A model generated the notes under the pieces. It searched no databases and had not been told where the DNA came from. It saw only the letters and a list, made by a program, of their open reading frames with translations. From assembly GCF_002887735.1 (NCBI RefSeq), contig NZ_PKQP01000013.1, positions 1 to 64,000 on the forward strand: a stretch of 64,000 nt of DNA, given 5' to 3'. Both the position numbers and the translations under genes were made by a program. Positions 44,298 through 52,087 of this stretch are shown piece after piece. Positions within the stretch are counted from its first letter, which is position 1, and every line of letters begins with the position of its first letter. Source of the stretch: Stenotrophomonas bentonitica. GTDB taxonomy: Bacteria; Pseudomonadota; Gammaproteobacteria; Xanthomonadales; Xanthomonadaceae.

Positions 44298-45565
44298 GCG
44301 GTCGCTCCGGGACGTGAGCGGTCATTATCGATCCGCGATCCACCGGGAACCGGGCTGGGCTCATGACCACCGGTGATGGTGTGATAACCCCGCATCGCCC
44401 ACCACGCCAGCAGTGCCAGCAGCGAGACGGCAGCGCCGGCCATGCACACCCCGGGCCAGCCGAAGGCGGCATACAGCGCACTGCCGGCCAACGCGCCCAG
44501 CCCGCTGCCTGCCGCGTAGAACAGCATGTAAGCGGCGATCACCTGTGCCTGCGCGTGCGGTGCGGCGGCCAGGATCCGGCTCTGATTGGTGACGTGCAGC
44601 GCCTGCACGGCCAGATCGAGCAGCAGCACGCCCAGCACCAGCCAGCCCAGGTGATGGGACATCGCCGCGATCGGCGCCCAGCTCAGCAGCATCAGCCACA
44701 GGGCCCCGGTGGTGACCCGCCCGGCATGGCCCCGGTCACTCCAGTGCCCGCTGCGGGCCGCGGCCAACGCACCGAGCACGCCGACCAGCGCGAAAGCGCC
44801 GATGGCGGTGTGGCTGAGGGCATAGGGTGGCGCGCTGAGTGGCAGGCTCATGCTGCTCCAGAACACCCCGAACACGGTGAACAGCAGCAGGCCCAGCACG
44901 CCGCGCTGGCGCAGCACCGGCTGCTGCCGCAGCAGCGCGAACAAGCCGGTCCGCGCGTCGTGTGCGGCCGACACAGGCAATCGCGGCAGCCGTGCCCACA
45001 ACAGGGTGCCGGTCACGATCATCAGCACTGCCGAGAGCAGGTACACCGCGCGCCAACCGCCCAGATCGGCCACCGCCCCGGCCACCACCCGTGCCAGCAG
45101 CAACCCGACCACCACGCCTGCCTGTGCGGCGCCGACCACCCGGCCACGCTCGTGCTCGCCCGCCGCGGCGGCGGCGTAGGCAATCAGCCCCTGGGTCATC
45201 GCGGTGCCGAGCAGGCCCACCGCCAGCATCCCCAGCAGCAGGCTCCAGGCCTGCGTGGCCAGCGCGACGGCCAGCAGCGCCAGCACCAGGCCAATGGTCT
45301 GGATCGCGATCAGGCGGCGGCGGTCCACGCGGTCACCCAGTGGCACCACCCAGAGCAGCGCCGCCACCGACCCCAGCTGGGTGGCGGCGATCACCGCGCC
45401 GATGCGGGACGTGCTGATCTGGAGATCGGCGGCCAAGGCATCCAGCAAGGGCTGGGCGTAATAGACATTGGCCACGCTCAAACCGGCGGCGCAGGCGAAC
45501 AGCATCAGCAGGGCGGAGGGGAGCGGGGAGGTGGACGCACGCGAGGCGGAGGCAGGGAGCGGCAT
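44219..45565 (-). CDS. MFS efflux transporter, 12-helix
   Basis: 448 residues. Twelve membrane segments of the major facilitator superfamily, DHA1-like: GDRVDRRRLIAIQ between helices 2 and 3 is the A-motif, and motif C-like GAAQAGVVVGLLLARVVAGAVADLGGWRAVYLL follows helix 4-5. Sugar or drug/H+ antiport is usual for this group. The last 45 residues (after GYHTITGGHEPS) are hydrophilic, low-complexity and overlap the VOC gene; they may be a recent read-through extension. Divergent from an HxlR regulator, which is the probable repressor. Confidence 0.85.
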   Translation of the reverse strand: MPLPASASRASTSPLPSALLMLFACAAGLSVANVYYAQPLLDALAADLQISTSRIGAVIAATQLGSVAALLWVVPLGDRVDRRRLIAIQTIGLVLALLAVALATQAWSLLLGMLAVGLLGTAMTQGLIAYAAAAAGEHERGRVVGAAQAGVVVGLLLARVVAGAVADLGGWRAVYLLSAVLMIVTGTLLWARLPRLPVSAAHDARTGLFALLRQQPVLRQRGVLGLLLFTVFGVFWSSMSLPLSAPPYALSHTAIGAFALVGVLGALAAARSGHWSDRGHAGRVTTGALWLMLLSWAPIAAMSHHLGWLVLGVLLLDLAVQALHVTNQSRILAAAPHAQAQVIAAYMLFYAAGSGLGALAGSALYAAFGWPGVCMAGAAVSLLALLAWWAMRGYHTITGGHEPSPVPGGSRIDNDRSRPGATACPHTATSINSGATATTPPGNAARGC

Positions 45566-45581
45566 GATGTAGTCTCAAAAA

Positions 45582-45612
45582 AGAACCAGTTGATTCTGGA
45601 GTATGTGGTTCT
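45582..45612. promoter_or_regulatory. HxlR-type operator between MFS and HxlR genes
   Basis: AGAACCA-N17-TGGTTCT, a perfect inverted repeat in the 75-base divergent gap, 16 bases from the MFS start and 28 bases from the HxlR start. Long-spaced repeats fit the wide dimers of HxlR proteins. Confidence 0.65.
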
Positions 45613-45640
45613 AAAATGAAACCTCGAAAGGAGGCCGCAC

Positions 45641-46084
45641 ATGACAACCGATGCCACTACCCCCTGCCCGGTGGGGCGCGCGCTGGATCTGGTCGGCGAC
45701 CGCTGGTCGCTGCTGATCGTGCGCGAGGCGTTCGATGGAGTAGGGCGCTTCAGTGATTTCCAGCGCCGCCTCGGGATGTCGCGCAGCATGCTCAGCCAGC
45801 GCCTGCAGGCCTTGCTGGAGGCCGATGTGCTGACGCAGCAGCCGCTGGAGGAGGGGCGCAGCTACCAGCAGTACGTGCTCACCGAACGCGGCCGCGCGCT
45901 GTTCCCGCTGGTGGTGGCGCTGCGGCAGTGGGGCGAGGCCTTCCTGTTCGCGCCGGGCGAGCCGCGCTCGGTGCTGCAGGCCGACAGCGATGGCCTGCCC
46001 TTGGCGCTGATGCAGCCGCGTGACCAGCATGGGCAGGTGGTGGCGGCTGCCGACACCCAGCTGATCAAGCCGCCGTCGCCCTGA
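45641..46084 (+). CDS. HxlR-family transcriptional regulator
   Basis: 147 residues. Typical HxlR core: CPVGRALDLVGDRWSLLIVREAFDGVGRFSDFQRRLGMSRSMLSQRLQALLEADVLTQQP, with the single Cys at residue 9 that many HxlR sensors use for redox or electrophile sensing. A C-terminal extension of about 40 residues follows (LQADSDGLPLALMQPRDQHG), seen in a subset. Divergent from an MFS exporter. Confidence 0.88.
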   Translation: MTTDATTPCPVGRALDLVGDRWSLLIVREAFDGVGRFSDFQRRLGMSRSMLSQRLQALLEADVLTQQPLEEGRSYQQYVLTERGRALFPLVVALRQWGEAFLFAPGEPRSVLQADSDGLPLALMQPRDQHGQVVAAADTQLIKPPSP

Positions 46085-46243
46085 TTCGGGCCGGGTTTCG
46101 CTGTCTCAAATGTAAGCATCCTGTTGACAGGCATGAACACGCTCGGACACTCTTCCGGGGTGAGGTGCCGGCAAGGGCCTCCCGGGTGGTGCGGCTGTCA
46201 CGACGGGCGGAGGGGCCTGGACGTAGCCGTCATCGCCTTGCGT

Positions 46244-46257
46244 TGTAAACGGTTCCG
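46244..46257 (+). promoter_or_regulatory. possible LacI-type operator upstream of the GH3 gene
   Basis: TGTAAACGGTTCCG matches the LacI/CcpA-type operator pattern TGWAANCGNTNWCA at most fixed positions, about 95 bases before the GH3 start. No LacI-family gene is in the window. Confidence 0.35.
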
Positions 46258-46352
46258 CGCCCCTGCGCGTGGTTCCCGCCGATATGGCGCTGCACCCTTC
46301 TGCGGCAAGACTCCCTGGATTTATTGCGCAAGCAAAGGTGTTTCGTCCGCTC

Positions 46353-49172
46353 ATGAAAACGATTTCAAAGCCCCTGGCCCTGACGGCCGCCATCGCGCTC
46401 TCGCTGAGCGCTTCTGCCTGGGCCGCTGCCCCGGCCGCCACCACCGACGCGTTCACCGTATTGACCCTGGAACAGACCCCGGGTGAGCTGGATGCGGCCG
46501 TGGTCGCCGCACAGCTGGAACAGCTGCAGGTCGATGCCGTGACGGTGCGCAACGTGGAGCGCCGCGCCGACCGCGTGGATCCGCTGCAGGGTCTGGCCGA
46601 TGCGCTGGGCTATCACTATCGTTTCGTGACCGCCGATCCGGCCGCCGCGCAGCAGACCGGCAGCGTCGTGCTGACCCGCCTGCCGATCGAGGCCGAGTCG
46701 GGCACCGAACAGCCGTCGCTGAATTACCTGCGCCTCAACGATGGCCGCCATGTGGTCGCGCTGTACACCAGTGCCGCCGATGCCGCCGCGCTGCCGCCGC
46801 TGGTCACCGGCTCGCGCCTGGGCGCACCGGCCGTGCTGCTGGGCGCGGTGAGTGCCGATGCGGCCACCACCGCCGGCTTCGATCCGTCGCGTGTCGCGCT
46901 GGAAGCCAACGAAAGCTACTTCAGCGATGGCTTCCAGTCGGCTACCTCGGCCGCCATCAAGCTGCGCACCCATGACGGAAAGAAGGGCACCACCGCGGCT
47001 ACGCTGCTGACCCTGGGCTACACCGCGCCGGTCGGTGGCGATACGCCATGGATGGACACCGGCCTGAACGCCGATGCCCGTGCCAAGGCACTGGTCGCGC
47101 AGATGACCGTGGACGAGAAGTTCCAGATGCTGCACAGCTACTTCGGGCTGGGCAAGGACGGCGGCCCGCTGCCCGAAGGTGCGGTTGGTTCGGCCGGCTT
47201 CGTGCCGGGCGTGCCGCGCCTGGGCATTCCGGCGCAGCAGTCGGCCGATGCCGGCGTCGGCGTGACCAACCCGGGTGGCCTGCGCAAGGGTGACCATGCC
47301 ACGGCGATGCCGTCGGGCCCGTCCACCGCATCGAGCTGGAACCCGGACATCGCCTTCGCCGGCGGTGCCACCATGGGTCGCGAAGCCTGGCAGCAGCGCT
47401 TCAATATCCTGCTGGCCGGCAGCGTCAACCTGCAGCGCGACCCGCGCAACGGCCGCAACTTCGAATACGCCGGTGAAGATCCGCTGCTGGCCGGCGTGCT
47501 GGTCGGCGAGTCGATCCGCGGCGTGCAGAGCCAGCACGTGATCTCCACGATGAAGCACTTCGCGCTGAACGACATGGAGACCTCGCGCAATTTCCACAGC
47601 GCCGAGATCGGCGAGCAGGCGATGCGCGAATCGGACCTGCTGGCGTTTGAAATCGCCATGGACATCGGCAAGCCGGGTTCGGCGATGTGCTCGTACAACC
47701 GCATCAACGGCACCTACGGCTGCGAACACGATTACCTCATGAACGAGGTGCTCAAGCAGGAATGGAAGTTCCCCGGTTTCGTGATGTCCGACTGGGGCGG
47801 CGTGCACAGCGGCTCCAAGGCGGCGCTGGCCGGCCTGGACCAGCAGTCGGCCGGTGAAGTGTTCGACAAGGCGGTCTACTTCGATGAGCCGCTGCGCCTG
47901 GCCGTGGCCGGTGGCGTCGTGCCGCAGGCGCGCCTGGACGACATGGTCGGCCGCATCCTGCGCACCATGTTCGCGCACGGCAACTTCGACCTGCCGCCGG
48001 TGCACGAGCCGATCGATGACGAGGCCGGCTTCCTGGCCGCGCAGCGCACCGTCGAAGAAGGCAGCGTGCTGCTGCGCAATGCCGATGACCTGCTGCCGCT
48101 GGGCAAGGACGTGCAGCGCATCGTCATCATCGGTGGGCATGCCGACAAGGGCGTGATCGGCGGTGGTGGTTCCTCGATGGTGGGCTGGACCGCCCGCGGC
48201 ACCAATGCGGTGCCGGGCGTGATGCCGACCACCTGGCCGGGCCCGGTGATCTTCCACCCGTCCTCGCCGCTGGAAGCGCTGCGCGCCGAGCGTCCGGATG
48301 CCCGCATCGATTACGTGGATGGCCGCGATGTCGCGGCCGCCGCGCGCGCTGCCGCTGCGGCCGATGTCGCCATCGTGTTCGCCACCCAGTGGTCGGCCGA
48401 GTCGGTCGATCTGCCGCACATGCAGTTGCCGGACAACCAGGACGCGCTGATCGCCGGGGTGGCCAAGGCCAACCCGAAGACGGTGGTGGTGCTGGAAACC
48501 AATGGCCCGGTCGAGCTGCCGTGGCTGCAGCAGGTGCCGGCCATCCTGCAGGCCTGGTATCCGGGTATCCGCGGTGGTGAAGGCATCGCCGCGCTGCTGA
48601 CCGGCAAGGTCAATCCGTCCGGCCGCCTCCCGGTGACCTGGCCGGTGGATGTCAGTCAGCTGCCGCGCCCGCACGTCAACGGCCTGGGCTTCAACCCGAA
48701 GAACAAGCCGGATGACACCATCGACTACGACATCGAAGGCGCCAACGTCGGTTACAAGTGGTTTGCCGCCAAGGGCCTGACCCCGCAGTACGCGTTCGGC
48801 CATGGCCTGTCCTACACCAGCTTCGGCTACGACAACCTGACGGTGGTGGTGGAAGGCCAGCGCGTGGTCGCCAGCGTGGATGTGCGCAACACCGGCAAGG
48901 TCGCCGGTGCGGATGTGCCGCAGCTGTACCTGCAGCTGCCGCAGGGCAGCACCACCCCGATCCGCCTGATCGGCTTCCAGAAGGTGACGCTGCAGCCGGG
49001 CGAAAGCCGCCGGATCCGCATCGAAGCCGAGCCGAAGACGCTGGCCAGCTTCGACACCGCCGACAAGCAGTGGAAGATCGCCGGTGGGCAGTACGAAGTG
49101 CAGCTCTCGCGCGCGGCCAATGCACCGGTGCAGCGCGTGCCGCTGGAGCTGGCCGGGCAGGTGGTCCGCTGA
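46353..49172 (+). CDS. Exported GH3 beta-glucosidase-like enzyme with N-terminal EEP-like domain
   Basis: 939 residues with signal peptide (LTAAIALSLSASAWA). Residues about 235-930 are a complete glycoside hydrolase family 3 enzyme: MTVDEKFQML, KHFALNDMETSR, catalytic nucleophile Asp480 in FVMSDWGG, GH3_C with GVIGGGGSSMV and VVVLETNGPVELPW, then an Fn3-like domain after GHGLSYTSF. Residues about 32-210 are extra: LEQLQVDAVTVRNVERRADR, LADALGYHYRFV, GSVVLTRLPI and APAVLLGAVS follow the order of an endonuclease/exonuclease/phosphatase fold but without its catalytic Asn/Glu/Asp/His. Probably hydrolyses beta-linked glucosides or xylosides in the periplasm. ATG chosen from the signal peptide; ribosome site is weak. 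Confidence 0.88.
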   Translation: MKTISKPLALTAAIALSLSASAWAAAPAATTDAFTVLTLEQTPGELDAAVVAAQLEQLQVDAVTVRNVERRADRVDPLQGLADALGYHYRFVTADPAAAQQTGSVVLTRLPIEAESGTEQPSLNYLRLNDGRHVVALYTSAADAAALPPLVTGSRLGAPAVLLGAVSADAATTAGFDPSRVALEANESYFSDGFQSATSAAIKLRTHDGKKGTTAATLLTLGYTAPVGGDTPWMDTGLNADARAKALVAQMTVDEKFQMLHSYFGLGKDGGPLPEGAVGSAGFVPGVPRLGIPAQQSADAGVGVTNPGGLRKGDHATAMPSGPSTASSWNPDIAFAGGATMGREAWQQRFNILLAGSVNLQRDPRNGRNFEYAGEDPLLAGVLVGESIRGVQSQHVISTMKHFALNDMETSRNFHSAEIGEQAMRESDLLAFEIAMDIGKPGSAMCSYNRINGTYGCEHDYLMNEVLKQEWKFPGFVMSDWGGVHSGSKAALAGLDQQSAGEVFDKAVYFDEPLRLAVAGGVVPQARLDDMVGRILRTMFAHGNFDLPPVHEPIDDEAGFLAAQRTVEEGSVLLRNADDLLPLGKDVQRIVIIGGHADKGVIGGGGSSMVGWTARGTNAVPGVMPTTWPGPVIFHPSSPLEALRAERPDARIDYVDGRDVAAAARAAAAADVAIVFATQWSAESVDLPHMQLPDNQDALIAGVAKANPKTVVVLETNGPVELPWLQQVPAILQAWYPGIRGGEGIAALLTGKVNPSGRLPVTWPVDVSQLPRPHVNGLGFNPKNKPDDTIDYDIEGANVGYKWFAAKGLTPQYAFGHGLSYTSFGYDNLTVVVEGQRVVASVDVRNTGKVAGADVPQLYLQLPQGSTTPIRLIGFQKVTLQPGESRRIRIEAEPKTLASFDTADKQWKIAGGQYEVQLSRAANAPVQRVPLELAGQVVR

Positions 49173-49210
49173 ACTGACGGGCAGGGCACGACCGTGGGTC
49201 GTGCCTCCGG

Positions 49211-50134
49211 TCACCCCGGCAGGTGCTCGCGCAGGTGCGCCACCGGCAGGTGCTCGCGCAGGTGCGCCAGCAGCAGCCGGACCCGGCGCGAGGGCTGGGC
49301 GGTGTTGGGAAACACCGCATACACTCCCTGGCGCGGGAAGCAATGACGGCGCAGGATCGGCAGCAGCCGGCCCTGCGCCAGATCGTCATCGATCAACCAC
49401 TGCGGCAACACGGTCGCGCCGGCCCCGGCCAGCGCGAACGCCCGCAGGGTGGAGGCGTTATCAACCGTGACCACCGCATGGGCGGGGTTGCAGGCAAACA
49501 GCTGGTCGCTGCCATCGGGCGCCACCAGTGGGAGATCCGCCAGGCGCGGATAGCCCAGCCTTGGCAGCGTGCGGACCCAGTCCGGATCATCGCGCGCGGC
49601 CTCATCGGGCAGCGTGGCCAACAACGACGGTGAGGCGACCGCGCATAGCGCGTGTTCGTCCAGCAGGGTCGCGCGCAGCTGCGAATCCTGCAGGCGCCCC
49701 AAGCGGATGGCCAGATCGAACCGCTCGGGAATCAGGTCCGCCGGCGCCGGTGAGGTGGACAGGTGCAGGCGCAGCTCGGGATGCAGGGCGCGGAATGATT
49801 CCAGCACCGGCACGACCCGGGCGATCGCATATTCCGGCGTGGTGGTCAGGCGCAGCGTGCCGCGCAGTTGCAGCTGTTCGCTGCGTGCTTCCTCGATGGC
49901 GAGCTCGGCAGTGGCCAACAGCGCCGTGCAGTGCTGGTAGAAGCGTTCACCGGCCTCGGTCAGGGCCAGGCTGCGGGTATTGCGTACCAGCAGGGTCACG
50001 CCCAGTTCCTGTTCCAGCCGCTTGAGGTTGAAGCTCACCACGGCGCGGCTCTGGCCGAGGCGCTGTGCGGCAGCGGTCAGGCTGCCGGCATCGACAATCG
50101 CCTTGAAGGTCTCGAAGCGGTCCAGGCTGACCAT
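49211..50134 (-). CDS. LysR-type transcriptional regulator
   Basis: 307 residues with LysR HTH (FKAIVDAGSLTAAAQRLGQSRAVVSFNLKRLEQELG) and effector domain. Divergent from an MFS transporter, with a perfect 10-bp inverted repeat between them. The C-terminus carries a duplicated HLREHLP motif because of a perfect 27-bp tandem duplication (49216-49242 and 49243-49269). ATG at 50134 is the Met before the HTH; the longer frame to 50317 overlaps the operator and MFS start. Confidence 0.9.
   Translation of the reverse strand: MVSLDRFETFKAIVDAGSLTAAAQRLGQSRAVVSFNLKRLEQELGVTLLVRNTRSLALTEAGERFYQHCTALLATAELAIEEARSEQLQLRGTLRLTTTPEYAIARVVPVLESFRALHPELRLHLSTSPAPADLIPERFDLAIRLGRLQDSQLRATLLDEHALCAVASPSLLATLPDEAARDDPDWVRTLPRLGYPRLADLPLVAPDGSDQLFACNPAHAVVTVDNASTLRAFALAGAGATVLPQWLIDDDLAQGRLLPILRRHCFPRQGVYAVFPNTAQPSRRVRLLLAHLREHLPVAHLREHLPG
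49216..49269 (-). repeat. 27-bp perfect tandem duplication in the 3' end of a LysR gene
   Basis: Two identical 27-bp units, each beginning CCGGCAGGTGCTCGCGCAGG on the plus strand, directly adjacent. In frame, it doubles a nine-residue segment at the end of the LysR protein. Confidence 0.9.
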
Positions 50135-50145
50135 GGGGGCGCTCT

Positions 50146-50170
50146 GACTGTCAAAAATGGTTTGACAGTC
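50146..50170. promoter_or_regulatory. LysR operator between LysR and MFS genes
   Basis: GACTGTCAAA-AATGG-TTTGACAGTC: a perfect inverted repeat with 10-bp arms and a five-base centre, 12 bases upstream of the LysR start and about 70 bases before the MFS start. Confidence 0.75.
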
Positions 50171-50240
50171 TTGCATCCGCCTGCCCGTATATCCAGCCGC
50201 TGCCGACGCGCATGCTGCCGCCTCGCAATCGGAGCGCGCC

Positions 50241-51596
50241 ATGACATACCGGGCCAGAGTGGAAACGCTGTACCTGCTGGGATTCTCGCTGGATCTGGTG
50301 AACATGTTCATCGGCACCGTGGCCTATCCGGCCATCGCCGCGGACCTGCAGGCCTCCGTGCCGCAGCTGGCGTGGATCGGCAATGGCTACATGCTGGGCC
50401 TGTCCCTGGTCATTCCGCTGGGCAGCTGGTTGGCGGCGCGCCTGGGCGAACGCCGGGTGCTGTGCCTCTCGCTGGCCCTGTTTACCGTGGGCGCCGTGCT
50501 GGCAGGCACCGCGCCGAGCATCGAGTGGCTGATCGCGTGGCGCCTGCTGCAGGGGCTGGGCGGTGGGCTGTTGATTCCGGTGGGGCAGGCGATGGCCTAC
50601 CGCGAATGCCCGCCGGCCGATCGTGCGCGACTGACCGCCCGCATCATGGCGGTCGCACTGCTGGTGCCGGCGCTGTCACCGACGCTGGGCGGCCTGCTGG
50701 TGGAGTGGGGCTCGTGGCGGGGCGTGCTGCTGGTCAGTGTGCCGCTGGCCGCGCTGGCCTTCGCGCTGGCGGCCGCATGGGTGCGCCACGGTGCGACGGT
50801 GGCCGTACCTGCGCTGGACCGTCGAGGGCTGCTGCTGGGCTCCGTGGGCCTGAGCGCGTTGCTGGTCGCGCTGGGACTGCTCGCAGCGCCGGGGCAACGG
50901 ATGCTGGGCGCGGGCCTGCTGGTGGTCGCCACCCTGGTGCTGGCGCTGTATGCCCGCAGTGCGCGCCGGACGGATCATCCGGTCCTGCAGTGGTCGTTGC
51001 TGCGGCATGCGTCGCTGCGGCTGGCGATGGCGGTCTACCTGCTGGTGCCCGGGACCTTCATCGGCACCCAGCTGGTGGCGACGTTGCTGCTGCATGGGCA
51101 AGGCTACGGCGCCGCCGCCATCGGTGGCTTCATGCTGCCGTGGGCGATCGCCTCGGCCTGTGCGATCGCCACGGCGCGGCGCTGGCTGCCGCGCATCGGG
51201 GCGCGCCCACTGCTGAGTGCCGGGATGGGATGCCAGGCTGTCGGTATCGTGCTGCTGATCGCCGTGCAGGCCCAGCAGCCCTGGCTTCCCGTGCTGGCCT
51301 TCGCGCTGATGGGCCTGGGGGGCAGCCTGTGCAGCAGCAGCGCCCAGACGCTCGCCTTCCAGAGGCTGGCCGATGCGGAGCTGCTGCCGGGCAGCGCGCT
51401 GTGGAATCTCAACCGCCAACTCAGCTTCTGCCTGGCGGCCGCGGTGCTGGCCTGTGTGCTGGCGGTGCTCTCTTCGGTGACACCGGACCACGCCTTTGTA
51501 CTCACCCTGGTGCTGGCGGCGGGCATGAGCCTGCTGCCGCTCCTTCCCTTGTGGCGCCTGCCGGCGTCCGCCCTTTCCTTGAGAACTTCCTCATGA
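50241..51596 (+). CDS. MFS drug/H+ antiporter-like transporter (DHA2/EmrB-like)
   Basis: 451 residues, predicted 14 or fewer membrane helices. The N-terminal part (LDLVNMFIGTVAYPAIAADL, GNGYMLGLSLVIPLGSWLAARLGERRVL) follows EmrB/DHA2 permeases, with the motif D1-like start and motif A after helix 2, and motif C-like PALSPTLGGLL. Likely effluxes hydrophobic toxicants. GGAG precedes the ATG by six bases. Overlaps the next gene by ATGA. Controlled by the divergent LysR in all likelihood. Confidence 0.87.
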   Translation: MTYRARVETLYLLGFSLDLVNMFIGTVAYPAIAADLQASVPQLAWIGNGYMLGLSLVIPLGSWLAARLGERRVLCLSLALFTVGAVLAGTAPSIEWLIAWRLLQGLGGGLLIPVGQAMAYRECPPADRARLTARIMAVALLVPALSPTLGGLLVEWGSWRGVLLVSVPLAALAFALAAAWVRHGATVAVPALDRRGLLLGSVGLSALLVALGLLAAPGQRMLGAGLLVVATLVLALYARSARRTDHPVLQWSLLRHASLRLAMAVYLLVPGTFIGTQLVATLLLHGQGYGAAAIGGFMLPWAIASACAIATARRWLPRIGARPLLSAGMGCQAVGIVLLIAVQAQQPWLPVLAFALMGLGGSLCSSSAQTLAFQRLADAELLPGSALWNLNRQLSFCLAAAVLACVLAVLSSVTPDHAFVLTLVLAAGMSLLPLLPLWRLPASALSLRTSS

Positions 51597-51988
51597 ATGA
51601 CACCCTTGCCTTCAATGAGATCCACGACCTGCATGTGCTGATCGAAGACTGGTTCACCGGCCGCTCGCCGGTGGCTGCGCTGGACACACTGCTGGCCCGC
51701 TTCAGCGAGGGCTTCAGCATGGTCGGCGTCCGCGGCGTGCGCCTGGACAAACCCACGCTGGCCGGCTTCTTCGCTGCCGCGCATGGCAGCCGGCCGGGAT
51801 TGCGCATCACCATCGATGCAATGACGTACCTGCCGCTGGGGACGGGCGCATGCGCGGTGCGCTATCGGGAAGACCAGAGCGACGCACAGGGCACCGGCAA
51901 TCGGCGCGAGTCCTTGGCCATTCTTGTTGGCGGCACCGACGGCATGCTGCGCTGGCAGGCTTTGCACGAAACGGTGGTTGGCGGCTGA
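51593..51988 (+). CDS. NTF2/SnoaL-like small protein coupled to the MFS gene
   Basis: 131 residues, start overlaps the MFS stop by four bases. The profile HVLIEDWFTGRSPVAALDTLLARFSEGFSMVG...GFFAAAHGSRPGLRITIDAM...SLAILVGGTDGMLRWQALHETVVG fits a cone-shaped NTF2-like/SnoaL/DUF4440 fold. Such proteins bind or isomerise small ligands. Coupling to an exporter and LysR suggests it acts on the same compound. No catalytic residues can be named. Confidence 0.7.
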   Translation: MNDTLAFNEIHDLHVLIEDWFTGRSPVAALDTLLARFSEGFSMVGVRGVRLDKPTLAGFFAAAHGSRPGLRITIDAMTYLPLGTGACAVRYREDQSDAQGTGNRRESLAILVGGTDGMLRWQALHETVVGG

Positions 51989-52087
51989 ATGGGGATGAAG
52001 GCCTTGCGCCAGGCCGATCGGCATCTACCGGTGCGGGCCGGGCAGCGCTAGGCTCCGGACGTTGCCTTCACTGCCGGGAGAGAGCCC

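Noticed and set aside
46365..49343. Minus-strand open frame of 992 codons opposite the GH3 gene
   Set aside because: Antisense shadow of a gene with clear GH3 motifs; no ribosome site or known domain.
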